A stretch of 64,000 nt of DNA from Litorimonas sp963972195 (lineage in GTDB: Bacteria > Pseudomonadota > Alphaproteobacteria > Caulobacterales > Maricaulaceae): assembly GCA_963972195.1 (NCBI GenBank), contig CAXATH010000003.1, forward strand, positions 62,001 to 126,000, given 5' to 3'. Positions 41,245 through 48,815 of the stretch are shown piece by piece. Every line of letters begins with the position of its first letter. The first letter of the stretch is position 1. The notes below the pieces were generated by a model. It saw only the letters and a list, made by a program, of their open reading frames with translations. It was not told where the DNA came from and ran no database searches. Position numbers and translations under genes: made by a program.

Positions 41245-42627
41245 ATGGTAGCTAGTTTGTCAACTAAGGACCCTAAAATGTGGTCCTCACGCATGACCTT
41301 TATATTGGCCACAATCGGTTTTTCGGTCGGCTTGGGAAATATCTGGCGCTTCCCTTATCTCGCAGGAGAAAATGGCGGAGGAGCCTTTGTAATTATCTAC
41401 ATCGCTTGCGTATTTCTGATCGGCATCCCAATTGTTGCTGCGGAATTAGCGATTGGTCGTCGTGGCGGAAAGACGCCGGCTGCCACGTTAAGAAAAATTG
41501 CAACATCACAAAACAAATCCAAAGCTTGGTCCTGGGTGGGATGGCTAGCCATAGTCACCGCCTTTCTTATTAATAGCTATTATTGCGTGATAGGAGGGTG
41601 GACCCTCAATTATGTCTTTCTAGGAGCCAATGGAGGGCTAAGCGGAATAAACAGTACGGAATCCAATGCGATTTTCGAGGGAATGTTGGCGAACCCTTGG
41701 AATCTTCTCTTCTGGCAGGCGCTATTTTTAGTAATGGTTGTTTTAGTCGTCTCGAGAGGCATTCAGGGCGGCATAGAAAAAGCAGTGACCATATTAATGC
41801 CTCTTCTTTTTATCCTGTTATTTGGGTTGGCAATTTACGGATTGGTCGCCGGAGACGCTAAGCAGGGATTATCTTTTTTGTTTAATCCCGATTTTTCGAA
41901 GGTATCGGGTAAAACCTTCCTCGATGCTATCGGCCAAGCTTTCTTCTCTGTCGGCGTGGGTTTGGCGGCGATGATGACGTATGGCTCATTTCTTTCTAAG
42001 GATATTGAAATCCCGAAGACCTCTGCTGTAGTCTGCTTAGCCGACACGTCGGTAGCGCTGATCGCTGGGCTCGCTGTTTTCCCGTTTGTTTTCGCTTTTG
42101 GAATGGCGCCTTCAAGTGGGCCAGGTCTGGTTTTTGTGACTCTGCCAACCGCCCTAGCGAGTCTAGGAGGAGGCGGCGTAGCTGCGATCGGCTTCTTTAT
42201 CCTTCTGGCAGTAGCCGCCCTCACCTCAGCAATTGCCTTGTTTGAAGTCATCGTTTCATGGGGAGAGGAGCAAGGCTGGAAACGTTCAAATGTTTCAATA
42301 ATGGCTGGTATAGCGTGCTGGACTGTGGGTTTAATTTCAGTGGTCTCATTCAATGTTGCCTCTGAATTTCATCCGCTTTCTATTGTCCCCGGATACGAAT
42401 CAGCAACGATGTTCGACGCTATAGACAAACTTACCTCAAACGTAAGCCTGCCGTTGGGAGGGTTACTTGTTTCCATTTTTGCGGGATGGGTTATGTCGAC
42501 TGACAGTATCGCAGAAGAGTTATCATTGGATGCGAGCGGATCCCTCTTCAAGACTTGGCGGGCGCTGGTTAGATTTCCGATACCCCTTGTCATCGCTTTA
42601 CTTATCCTATTCGGGGTGACCGGATGA
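41245..42627 (+). CDS. Neurotransmitter:sodium symporter (NSS/SNF family) amino-acid transporter
   Basis: 460 residues, about 11-12 membrane segments. TM1 carries the Na+/substrate signature FSVGLGNIWRFPYLAGENGGGAF, diagnostic of NSS/LeuT-like proteins. Bacterial members import amino acids with Na+. AAGGGG lies 6 nt ahead of the ATG. Neighbouring dipeptidase and ALDH7 genes suggest an amino acid released from peptides as substrate. It is convergent with the dipeptidase gene, sharing the terminator at 42743. Confidence 0.94.
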   Translation: MVASLSTKDPKMWSSRMTFILATIGFSVGLGNIWRFPYLAGENGGGAFVIIYIACVFLIGIPIVAAELAIGRRGGKTPAATLRKIATSQNKSKAWSWVGWLAIVTAFLINSYYCVIGGWTLNYVFLGANGGLSGINSTESNAIFEGMLANPWNLLFWQALFLVMVVLVVSRGIQGGIEKAVTILMPLLFILLFGLAIYGLVAGDAKQGLSFLFNPDFSKVSGKTFLDAIGQAFFSVGVGLAAMMTYGSFLSKDIEIPKTSAVVCLADTSVALIAGLAVFPFVFAFGMAPSSGPGLVFVTLPTALASLGGGGVAAIGFFILLAVAALTSAIALFEVIVSWGEEQGWKRSNVSIMAGIACWTVGLISVVSFNVASEFHPLSIVPGYESATMFDAIDKLTSNVSLPLGGLLVSIFAGWVMSTDSIAEELSLDASGSLFKTWRALVRFPIPLVIALLILFGVTG

Positions 42628-42742
42628 AGCAGCTTGAATTCTTCTCCATAACTTCTTTCGACCAGCTCGTGCAGGGCAATAGGTTGCAACCCACATGAAA
42701 TTTTAATGGGGGTGCCTAAACCCAACCAATGACCAAATACAA

Positions 42743-42771
42743 AAATGCCCGGACCTTTCGGCCGGGCATTT
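42743..42771. terminator. Bidirectional terminator between NSS and dipeptidase genes
   Basis: Ten-bp perfect stem AAATGCCCGG / CCGGGCATTT with a 9-nt loop, flanked by A-rich and T-rich sequence between convergent genes. Confidence 0.88.
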
Positions 42772-42811
42772 AAACTTTCACTCAAAGGCAATTGAGATCG
42801 TCCTTTAAGAC

Positions 42812-43882
42812 TTACCCAATGACGGTATTGTATAACCTCTGTAAATTTTGCCCCATGATTTTCTCAACCTGGTCGTCACTATATTTCCTGTCTTTTAAGC
42901 CGTCCCAGATGACCTCCATTCTTCGAGGTCCATTCAATTCGTCAATAAATAAGGGCCACTCTTTCAGATCGAAGTTTTCCCCCTCCTCTCTGGCGAGTTC
43001 GGCCAAGTACTCGTCAGTCATTGTGATGACCCGATGATCCCGATCACTGCCAATTGAAACATGTTCAATGCCCGCTACCTTCACAGCGTGATCAATATGA
43101 TCAAAATATTCAGGTAAGGCGACGTCTGGGCGGGAGTGTGTAATGAACGGACGTATCTGACAGATTCCAACGACCCCCCCCTTTTCTGCCATCGCCTTAA
43201 GCCCCTTGTCACTAGTATTGCGAATATTGTCGAAAACAGCTTGGCAAGCGGTATGAGATATAACTATCGGCTGATTTGAGGCCTCAATAGCATCCAACAT
43301 TGTCGTTTCTTTGGAATGCGACAAGTCGATCAACATTCCAATTTCGTTCATTTTCTCGACAACTGTCGCACCGAAAACTGTTAAGCCTGAACCGCTTGAT
43401 TCCTTACATCCGGCACCCACCCAATTCTGATAATTATATGTCAGCTGAGAACTCGTCACACCTGCATCATAAAACTCATCGAGACGAGAAAGGTCGCGGC
43501 CAAATTGCGTACTATTTTGGAAAAGGTAATACACCGCAATTTTATTCTCATTCATCGCACGTTGCAGATCGGAAGACTTCGTCGCCTTCAGCAGAAGGTC
43601 CGGATGCTTTTCTATAAAGCGATCATGTTCCAGAACGGCGGTTTTACCCTCTTCATAGGCTTGCAATTCTTGAACCTTGGGGTCCGTCAGAGTGACAGTG
43701 ATGGCATTTATTCCGCTCGCTCTCATCTCCTTGATAAGGCTTGAAGGATAGGTGGTCCGTAACTCACCCATAGCATCAAAAATTAGCGACTGTTCGGGGC
43801 GCGCTGATGAAAAAGCATTTCGTGAAGCGGCGCTCATTGCAAAGGCCGAAGCGGCGGCGATAAAAGATCTGCGGTCTACCAT
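42812..43882 (-). CDS. Exported M19 (renal-type) dipeptidase
   Basis: 356 residues. The Tat-like signal DRRSFIAAASAFAMSAASRNAFS suggests export of a folded metalloenzyme. The M19 amidohydrolase fold shows GMLIDLSHS, IVISHTACQAV and HVSIGSDRD, the metal-ligand phrases of membrane dipeptidases. The first ligand motif normally reads DGHxD; here the corresponding N-terminal stretch is FDAMGELRTTY, so that motif looks altered. It would cleave dipeptides (or D-amino-acid-containing ones) in the periplasm. The operator-like palindrome 43897-43910 lies just upstream of its ribosome binding site. Confidence 0.85.
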   Translation of the reverse strand: MVDRRSFIAAASAFAMSAASRNAFSSARPEQSLIFDAMGELRTTYPSSLIKEMRASGINAITVTLTDPKVQELQAYEEGKTAVLEHDRFIEKHPDLLLKATKSSDLQRAMNENKIAVYYLFQNSTQFGRDLSRLDEFYDAGVTSSQLTYNYQNWVGAGCKESSGSGLTVFGATVVEKMNEIGMLIDLSHSKETTMLDAIEASNQPIVISHTACQAVFDNIRNTSDKGLKAMAEKGGVVGICQIRPFITHSRPDVALPEYFDHIDHAVKVAGIEHVSIGSDRDHRVITMTDEYLAELAREEGENFDLKEWPLFIDELNGPRRMEVIWDGLKDRKYSDDQVEKIMGQNLQRLYNTVIG

Positions 43883-43896
43883 AATTTCCCTCTTAT

Positions 43897-43910
43897 TTTC
43901 TTATAGGAAA
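43897..43910. promoter_or_regulatory. TTTCYTATARGAAA site, dipeptidase promoter
   Basis: TTTCTTATAGGAAA, a near-perfect 14-bp palindrome 14 bp upstream of the dipeptidase ATG. On the minus strand it contains CTATAA, a possible -10 box. Related sites are at 44821-44834 and 51333-51346. Confidence 0.6.
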
Positions 43911-43968
43911 CTTATAGCCTAATGGAAATTTACCTTCAAGACAAATCTTTGATGCCTTACGTTTCTCT

Positions 43969-44601
43969 TTAACCGGTGTTTATCCAAAGGACACGAGCAC
44001 TCTCGGTACTTGTCGTGATGCAAGCGTGGCGCATTTCGCTATCAATATAAATGCCGTCGCCGGTCTCCAGATCTACCGCTTCATAGTGTTCAGTGTAAAA
44101 CCTGACAGAGCCTGAGAGAACATACATAAACTCTTCCCCCTCATGCCCGCCCCATTCTGTAAACTCCTCGATCGACCTCGCATTGATGATGGATACGAAA
44201 GGAAGAATTTTCTTTTGTACAAGATCGGTTGCCAGCATTTCATGACTGTAAACGTCAGCGTCGTAAAATCGGCCCTCTCCTTTTTTTATTACGCTTCGGC
44301 GGGTTTGGGGAGCCGGGGGTTTCCCCCGTGCAAACAAAGCCGTAATATCAATTCCAAAACCGTGCGCTAGCTTTTGTACAACGTCAAAAGTTGGCGACAT
44401 ACGTTCATTTTCAATTTTTGATAAAGTGGACGCCGCCAATCCAGATGCCTCGGCCGCTTTTTCCAAGGTCCACCCTTTCGACTGTCTCAAATCCTTGAGT
44501 TTTTTCCCAAGCTTTACGTTGTGCTGGGGGAGGTTTTTACTTCCTCCTGAGCTTTCAGCCGCCTGAAGTAATCCAAAAGAGCCTTTGTGCATGTTCGTCA
44601 T
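43969..44601 (-). CDS. XRE-family regulator with C-terminal cupin domain
   Basis: 210 residues from ATG 44601; a GTG at 44676 would add 25. HTH_3 domain (KLGKKLKDLRQSKGWTLEKAAEASGL...STLSKIENERMSP) followed by a cupin sensor (EEFMYVLSGSVRFYTE, LETGDGIYIDSEMRHA). This architecture is typical of regulators of amino-acid, polyamine or sulfur catabolism, the cupin binding the effector. It sits between two copies of a shared palindrome (43897 and 44821) and is a natural candidate to bind them. It lies 86 bp upstream of the dipeptidase on the same strand. Confidence 0.9.
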   Translation of the reverse strand: MTNMHKGSFGLLQAAESSGGSKNLPQHNVKLGKKLKDLRQSKGWTLEKAAEASGLAASTLSKIENERMSPTFDVVQKLAHGFGIDITALFARGKPPAPQTRRSVIKKGEGRFYDADVYSHEMLATDLVQKKILPFVSIINARSIEEFTEWGGHEGEEFMYVLSGSVRFYTEHYEAVDLETGDGIYIDSEMRHACITTSTESARVLWINTG

Positions 44602-44801
44602 AACATCAATCCCGGTTAGAGCCGTATTTTGACTCCATTTATTCCGATAAGAAAAATACCAGTCATGGTATTTCACTCGAGTCCATAGATTAAATGGCGG
44701 AATGGTTGAATAAGCGCAAGGTTTTTAACGTGTTTTTCATTCATATTATCGTGAGACATCACGAATGGTGCAGGTTCTGATTTTTCCGAGATAGATTGAT
44801 A

Positions 44802-44834
44802 TTGAAGTTATGCTAATTTTTTGCCTATAAGAAA
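44802..44834 (+). promoter_or_regulatory. Promoter with TTTCYTATARGAAA-like site, TPR gene
   Basis: -35 TTGAAG (44802-44807), 17-nt spacer, -10 CTATAA (44825-44830). The -10 lies inside TTGCCTATAAGAAA (44821-44834), one base off the palindrome seen at 43897. It is 64 bp before the TPR gene ATG and between that gene and the divergent XRE-cupin gene. Confidence 0.6.
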
Positions 44835-44897
44835 CTACCGAGATAGACCCTTTATTCAGTTCATTCCTTGGTGTCTTCCCTTAACTTTGGAGCAATT

Positions 44898-45836
44898 ATG
44901 AAACGAAATCTAATTATCTTAAGCCTGTCGCTAAGTGCAGCCTTTTCTCCCTGGGTCATGAGCCAAACAGCTCCTATCCCTGAACCTCTTACTGCGACCA
45001 CGGAGATGAATGGCTGGGGTGAAACCCTGACGGGGAGAAAGCTTCAAGCGCCAGACTTTTCAGAGACAGTGCGAACAAAATTAGAATTAGACCTACTCGA
45101 AGCTCAAGCGGTTTTCGATGTGTCGCCAGATAGGGAATCATCATTCATCTGGCTTGGGCGTCGTCTAGGTTATCTTGGTCGATATAAAGAGGCTGTAGAG
45201 GTCTTCTCCCTAGGCTTGGAGAAGTTCCCAAAAAGTTACAAGCTCTACCGATTTAGAGCGCGCCACAGAGCGCGCAGTAGAGATTTTTCTGGAGCGATTG
45301 CTGACTATGAAGTGGGGCTAAAGAACATGGCAGGTATATCAGACTCATTTGAACCAGACGGTATACCAAACTCAATTGGCCTCACGATTTCAACCTATAG
45401 GAACAACCTGCATTATTATTTAGGACAGACCAGCTTCGCTACAGGCGACTATCAACGCATGTATGACGAGTTGGAGAAGTCTACCCAGTCTCCGATTGCA
45501 TTACCATTTGATGACCACCAAATCGCGGTGGTTTTTTGGCAGTACATAGCGCTCATGAAGTTAGGAAAGAAAGACGAAGCAGTAAGGGTTCTGGCCTCCC
45601 TGACCCAAGCGCCGAAATTGGTAGAAAACCATAGCTATTATAAAGCTGCGCAAGTGCTCAAAGGAAAAACTTCCGAGGTGGAAATCCTGAAAAATGGCGA
45701 CAGCCTAGCCAAATTTGCATTAGGGATGACCAAGGTATTTTCCGGCAACGAAGCACGCGGACGAGCGATCCTTAGCACAGTTGTCGAGGAAAACGCTCTG
45801 GGTTACTGGCCTGCCGAAGTAGAACTTACGCGTTAG
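44898..45836 (+). CDS. Exported TPR protein, paralogue A
   Basis: 312 residues from ATG 44898 (GGAG 6 nt upstream). Signal peptide (NLIILSLSLSAAFSPWVMSQ) then TPR-like helical pairs. Clear resemblance to the lipoprotein encoded at 45930-46886: IWLGRRLGYLGRYKEAVEVFSLGLEKFP matches IWYGRRTAYAGDYQAAIDIFSMGVEKHP, and both share an EPDG-(I/L)-PN motif and a conserved HYYLGQ/YHLGLA helix. No enzymatic domain is visible; protein-binding scaffold in the periplasm is the likeliest role. Confidence 0.82.
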   Translation: MKRNLIILSLSLSAAFSPWVMSQTAPIPEPLTATTEMNGWGETLTGRKLQAPDFSETVRTKLELDLLEAQAVFDVSPDRESSFIWLGRRLGYLGRYKEAVEVFSLGLEKFPKSYKLYRFRARHRARSRDFSGAIADYEVGLKNMAGISDSFEPDGIPNSIGLTISTYRNNLHYYLGQTSFATGDYQRMYDELEKSTQSPIALPFDDHQIAVVFWQYIALMKLGKKDEAVRVLASLTQAPKLVENHSYYKAAQVLKGKTSEVEILKNGDSLAKFALGMTKVFSGNEARGRAILSTVVEENALGYWPAEVELTR

Positions 45837-45885
45837 AGACGGATCGACAGCAAACTTTCGAAGAGTGCCTTTTGGTTATAAAAAA

Positions 45886-45904
45886 GCCGCCCCAGTGGGG
45901 CGGC
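45886..45904 (-). terminator. Terminator of ALDH7-TPR operon
   Basis: Eight-bp GC stem GCCGCCCC / GGGGCGGC with a 3-nt loop. On the minus strand it is followed by TTTTTATAACC. It lies between the convergent TPR paralogues and fits the minus-strand gene best. Confidence 0.88.
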
Positions 45905-45929
45905 CAAGTTTCAAAGGGATTTTACTTTT

Positions 45930-46886
45930 TTATTTTCTTGCGCCCGCTTTCACTAAGTCTGATTCGGCCGCTATATAACCGAAAGCCGCCCAGCTCGGAC
46001 CATCAACCAGCTCATTCATGAGTGCATAAGCTTTTTCATTTTCACCATTGTAAAGATGCCAGTTTGCAATTCCGTAGACGATGCCAGCTGTTCCCACACC
46101 GCTACGATCATCAGGCAAAGCTTCATCATAGGAAAGTTCGCCTTTATAAAATAATGTTGCGCGGTGATAATACGTGTTCTCGATAATGTTCATATCCTCG
46201 GAGATTTTAGTCAAAACGGCTTCAGCTTCTGCATTGCGTTCCATCCTCCGCAAAATCATATATAGCCAATGACCGGAAGCGACGACGCCGTCATCATTCT
46301 CGGCCAATTCAAAATCCTCCGCATAAATTCGGCGGGCATTTTCAAGATCATGCTTCAGATAGTAGGCGAGACCTAAATGGTAGCGAACATTGCCGTACAG
46401 AGACGTCAGTGGAATATTTTGCGGATTTGGCAAACCATCAGGCTCAATCTCGTCAGGTTTGTTTTGCATCACGACAGACGCTTTTTCTAAATCTGCAATG
46501 GCCTTATCAAATTGGCGGGTTGAGATATATCTATGACCTCTATGCCGCAGCATTCTCGCATCTTCCGGGTGCTTCTCAACACCCATCGAAAAAATATCAA
46601 TCGCAGCTTGATAATCACCGGCATAAGCTGTCCGGCGACCATACCAAATAAGCTTGTCCGCATCCTCAGGATTCTGTTCATAAGCTTGCTTTGCATCTTG
46701 AAGCTTTTCCAATGTCGCTTCCGATGGTTCAGCAGAGTAAAGCGGTTCGCCAAATAGAGACATGGCTTGCGGCGAAGAAACTTCGGCGCTGTCCTCTACT
46801 CTGTCAGATTTCGGTTCAGCGGAGTAGGTTTCACATCCGGCGATTAACGCGAATGGCGCCAATGATAGTAATAAAAGTTTCTTCAT
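45930..46886 (-). CDS. TPR lipoprotein, paralogue B
   Basis: 318 residues, lipobox LIAGC (Cys18), then TPR repeats (about 60-150 and 170-300) with KLIWYGRRTAYAGDYQAAIDIFS and HRGHRYISTRQFDKAIADLEKA. Paralogous to the protein at 44898-45836, to which it points convergently. It starts 11 bp after the ALDH7 stop, so it is co-transcribed with that dehydrogenase. Function unknown; anchored in the periplasm. Confidence 0.87.
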   Translation of the reverse strand: MKKLLLLSLAPFALIAGCETYSAEPKSDRVEDSAEVSSPQAMSLFGEPLYSAEPSEATLEKLQDAKQAYEQNPEDADKLIWYGRRTAYAGDYQAAIDIFSMGVEKHPEDARMLRHRGHRYISTRQFDKAIADLEKASVVMQNKPDEIEPDGLPNPQNIPLTSLYGNVRYHLGLAYYLKHDLENARRIYAEDFELAENDDGVVASGHWLYMILRRMERNAEAEAVLTKISEDMNIIENTYYHRATLFYKGELSYDEALPDDRSGVGTAGIVYGIANWHLYNGENEKAYALMNELVDGPSWAAFGYIAAESDLVKAGARK

Positions 46887-46897
46887 TTTATTTTCCC

Positions 46898-48475
46898 TTA
46901 TGATTGTTGAGATGTGTTACCAAATTCAATTCCTTGTGAAAGAGGAAGATCGTTTGAATAGTTAATTGTATTCGTCGCTCGGCGCATGAAATTTTTCCAA
47001 GTATCCGACCCCGCGGCCCGGCCGCCGCCAGTCATTTTTTCTCCGCCGAAAGCTCCACCGATTTCAGCGCCGCTCGTTCCAATATTCACGTTAGCAATGC
47101 CGCAGTCGCTGCCTGCAGCCGAAAGGAAGCGTTCTGACTCCCGATTATTTGTGGTAAATATAGCGGAAGAAAGTCCCTGCGTAACGTCATTCTGAAGCGC
47201 AATTGCCTCCTCGAATGTGTCATAGGCCAATACGTAGAGTATCGGAGCAAAAGTTTCGTCTTTCACTATTTGGGTCTGTTTTGGCATAGTGACGATTGCC
47301 GGTTTCACATAATATGCATCTGGATATTTTTCTTCCAGGACACGATGCCCGCCCCAAACTGTGCCGCCATCCTTTTCAGCCAATTTCAGAGCCGCAGTCA
47401 TCTGTCTGTAAGATGCTTCATCAATAAGAGGCCCGATATGGCTTCCTTTTTGATTTGGAGCGCCGATAGCAAGCTGGTCGAAACTATCCTGAAGTTTGGC
47501 AGTAAAGTCTTCTGCAATCGAGCGATGGATTATAAGCCGACGTAAGCTTGTGCACCGCTGGCCAGAGGTGCCAACAGCGGAGAATGTAACCCCGCGAATG
47601 GCCAAATCCATGTCGGCATCCGGGGTTACAATGGCCGCATTGTTTCCCCCGAGTTCCAAGATACAACGTCCAAGGCGGGCACCGACATTCGTACTCACAT
47701 CTTTACCCATAGTGATGCTGCCTGTGGCACTCACAATTCCAACACGGGGATCCTGAGCCATTTGCTTTCCGATTTCTCTCCCGCCAATGACAACTTGAGA
47801 GAGGTTTTCCGGGGCAGCATCATAGTCCGAAATAGCTTTCTCCATCAGTCCGTTGAGAGCTAATGCCGTCAGAGGTGCTTTCTCTGAAGGTTTCCAAATC
47901 GCGCTATTGCCGCAGACTATAGCGACCGTGGCACCCCATGACCAAACAGCGGCAGGGAAGTTAAACGCCGTTATCTGTCCGAAGACTCCCAGCGGGTGCC
48001 AAGTCTCCATCATGCGGTGGTTTGGACGTTCGCAGGCAATTGTTAAACCATAGAGTTGCCGAGATAGCCCAACGCCAAAATCGCAAATATCAATGACTTC
48101 CTGAATTTCCCCGACCGCTTCTTCGGAGGTTTTTCCGCAATCCAGAGTTAGAATATCAGCAAGTGTTTTCTTATGCTCACGAACCAAGACGCAAAACCGT
48201 CGGATAAGCTCTCCTCGTAGCGGCGGGGGAACGTTCCGCCACTCTTGAAACGCCTTTTCTGCCAACTCGACCCGTTCATTGAACTCTTCTGTGTCGGTTT
48301 CCTTTAGCTGGCACAAATATTGCCCTTCAATAGGCGAGGATTTGACAATTCCCTCTCCCGTATGACGCGTTAAGTCGACATTTATTTGCCGGAAGGCATC
48401 GCTGATCGATTGTTCGACCGTATGGCCAACTGTTTCATCAATAAGGTCGATATTTTTTGCCGAAGAAGAAGTCAT
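46898..48475 (-). CDS. ALDH7-family semialdehyde dehydrogenase (probable piperideine-6-carboxylate dehydrogenase)
   Basis: 525 residues with the aldehyde dehydrogenase fold. Diagnostic ALDH7/antiquitin phrases: ITAFNFPAAVWSWGATVA, ELGGNNAAIV (catalytic Glu), GTSGQRCTSLRRL (nucleophile Cys) and the end MRRATNTINYSNDLPLSQGIEF. In bacteria this subfamily (AmaB/Pcd) oxidises alpha-aminoadipate semialdehyde/piperideine-6-carboxylate in lysine catabolism with NAD+. AGGA lies 6 nt before the ATG. The N-terminal 30 residues form an unusual extension. Subfamily is confident; lysine as the pathway is inferred. Confidence 0.85.
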   Translation of the reverse strand: MTSSSAKNIDLIDETVGHTVEQSISDAFRQINVDLTRHTGEGIVKSSPIEGQYLCQLKETDTEEFNERVELAEKAFQEWRNVPPPLRGELIRRFCVLVREHKKTLADILTLDCGKTSEEAVGEIQEVIDICDFGVGLSRQLYGLTIACERPNHRMMETWHPLGVFGQITAFNFPAAVWSWGATVAIVCGNSAIWKPSEKAPLTALALNGLMEKAISDYDAAPENLSQVVIGGREIGKQMAQDPRVGIVSATGSITMGKDVSTNVGARLGRCILELGGNNAAIVTPDADMDLAIRGVTFSAVGTSGQRCTSLRRLIIHRSIAEDFTAKLQDSFDQLAIGAPNQKGSHIGPLIDEASYRQMTAALKLAEKDGGTVWGGHRVLEEKYPDAYYVKPAIVTMPKQTQIVKDETFAPILYVLAYDTFEEAIALQNDVTQGLSSAIFTTNNRESERFLSAAGSDCGIANVNIGTSGAEIGGAFGGEKMTGGGRAAGSDTWKNFMRRATNTINYSNDLPLSQGIEFGNTSQQS

Positions 48476-48815
48476 TAAAAATCCTAGAAGAAAGTTGAAA
48501 GAACCCCCCCAAAAAAAAGGGGACTTTCTTATTACTGTTTCTATCCATGACGAAAGCTTCGTCTCGGCAACGGATAGGGAATTGGGAGAACCGCTCTTTT
48601 TGTAAAACCCAAATAATCAATTTCGTTGTGGTTGAAACAGAACTACAAATTAGCGGACGGCATTCTGGGGTGAACGCATCATTAAAATGGCAGGCCCGGC
48701 TCCACTTGTTGAAGTCAAATATTTTCCGGTTAAGCTAGTGAGGAACTCGTTTTGCGTCAGCCCCGAATGAACAACGTAAACGGGGCTGACGTTTTTAAAA
48801 AGTCTACGCCAGGTT
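48476..48815. other. Intergenic region between ALDH7 gene and TBDR stop
   Basis: About 340 bp. It holds the ALDH7 upstream region, including a half match to the shared operator (TTTCTTAT, 48525-48532) and runs of C and A at 48504-48518, and the terminator at 48755-48791. No gene is supported here. Confidence 0.6.
48755..48791. terminator. Terminator hairpin downstream of TBDR
   Basis: Eleven-bp perfect stem CGTCAGCCCCG / CGGGGCTGACG around a 15-nt loop, 24 bp past the TBDR stop. The T-run lies on the plus-strand side, so efficiency for the minus-strand receptor transcript is uncertain. Confidence 0.75.
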
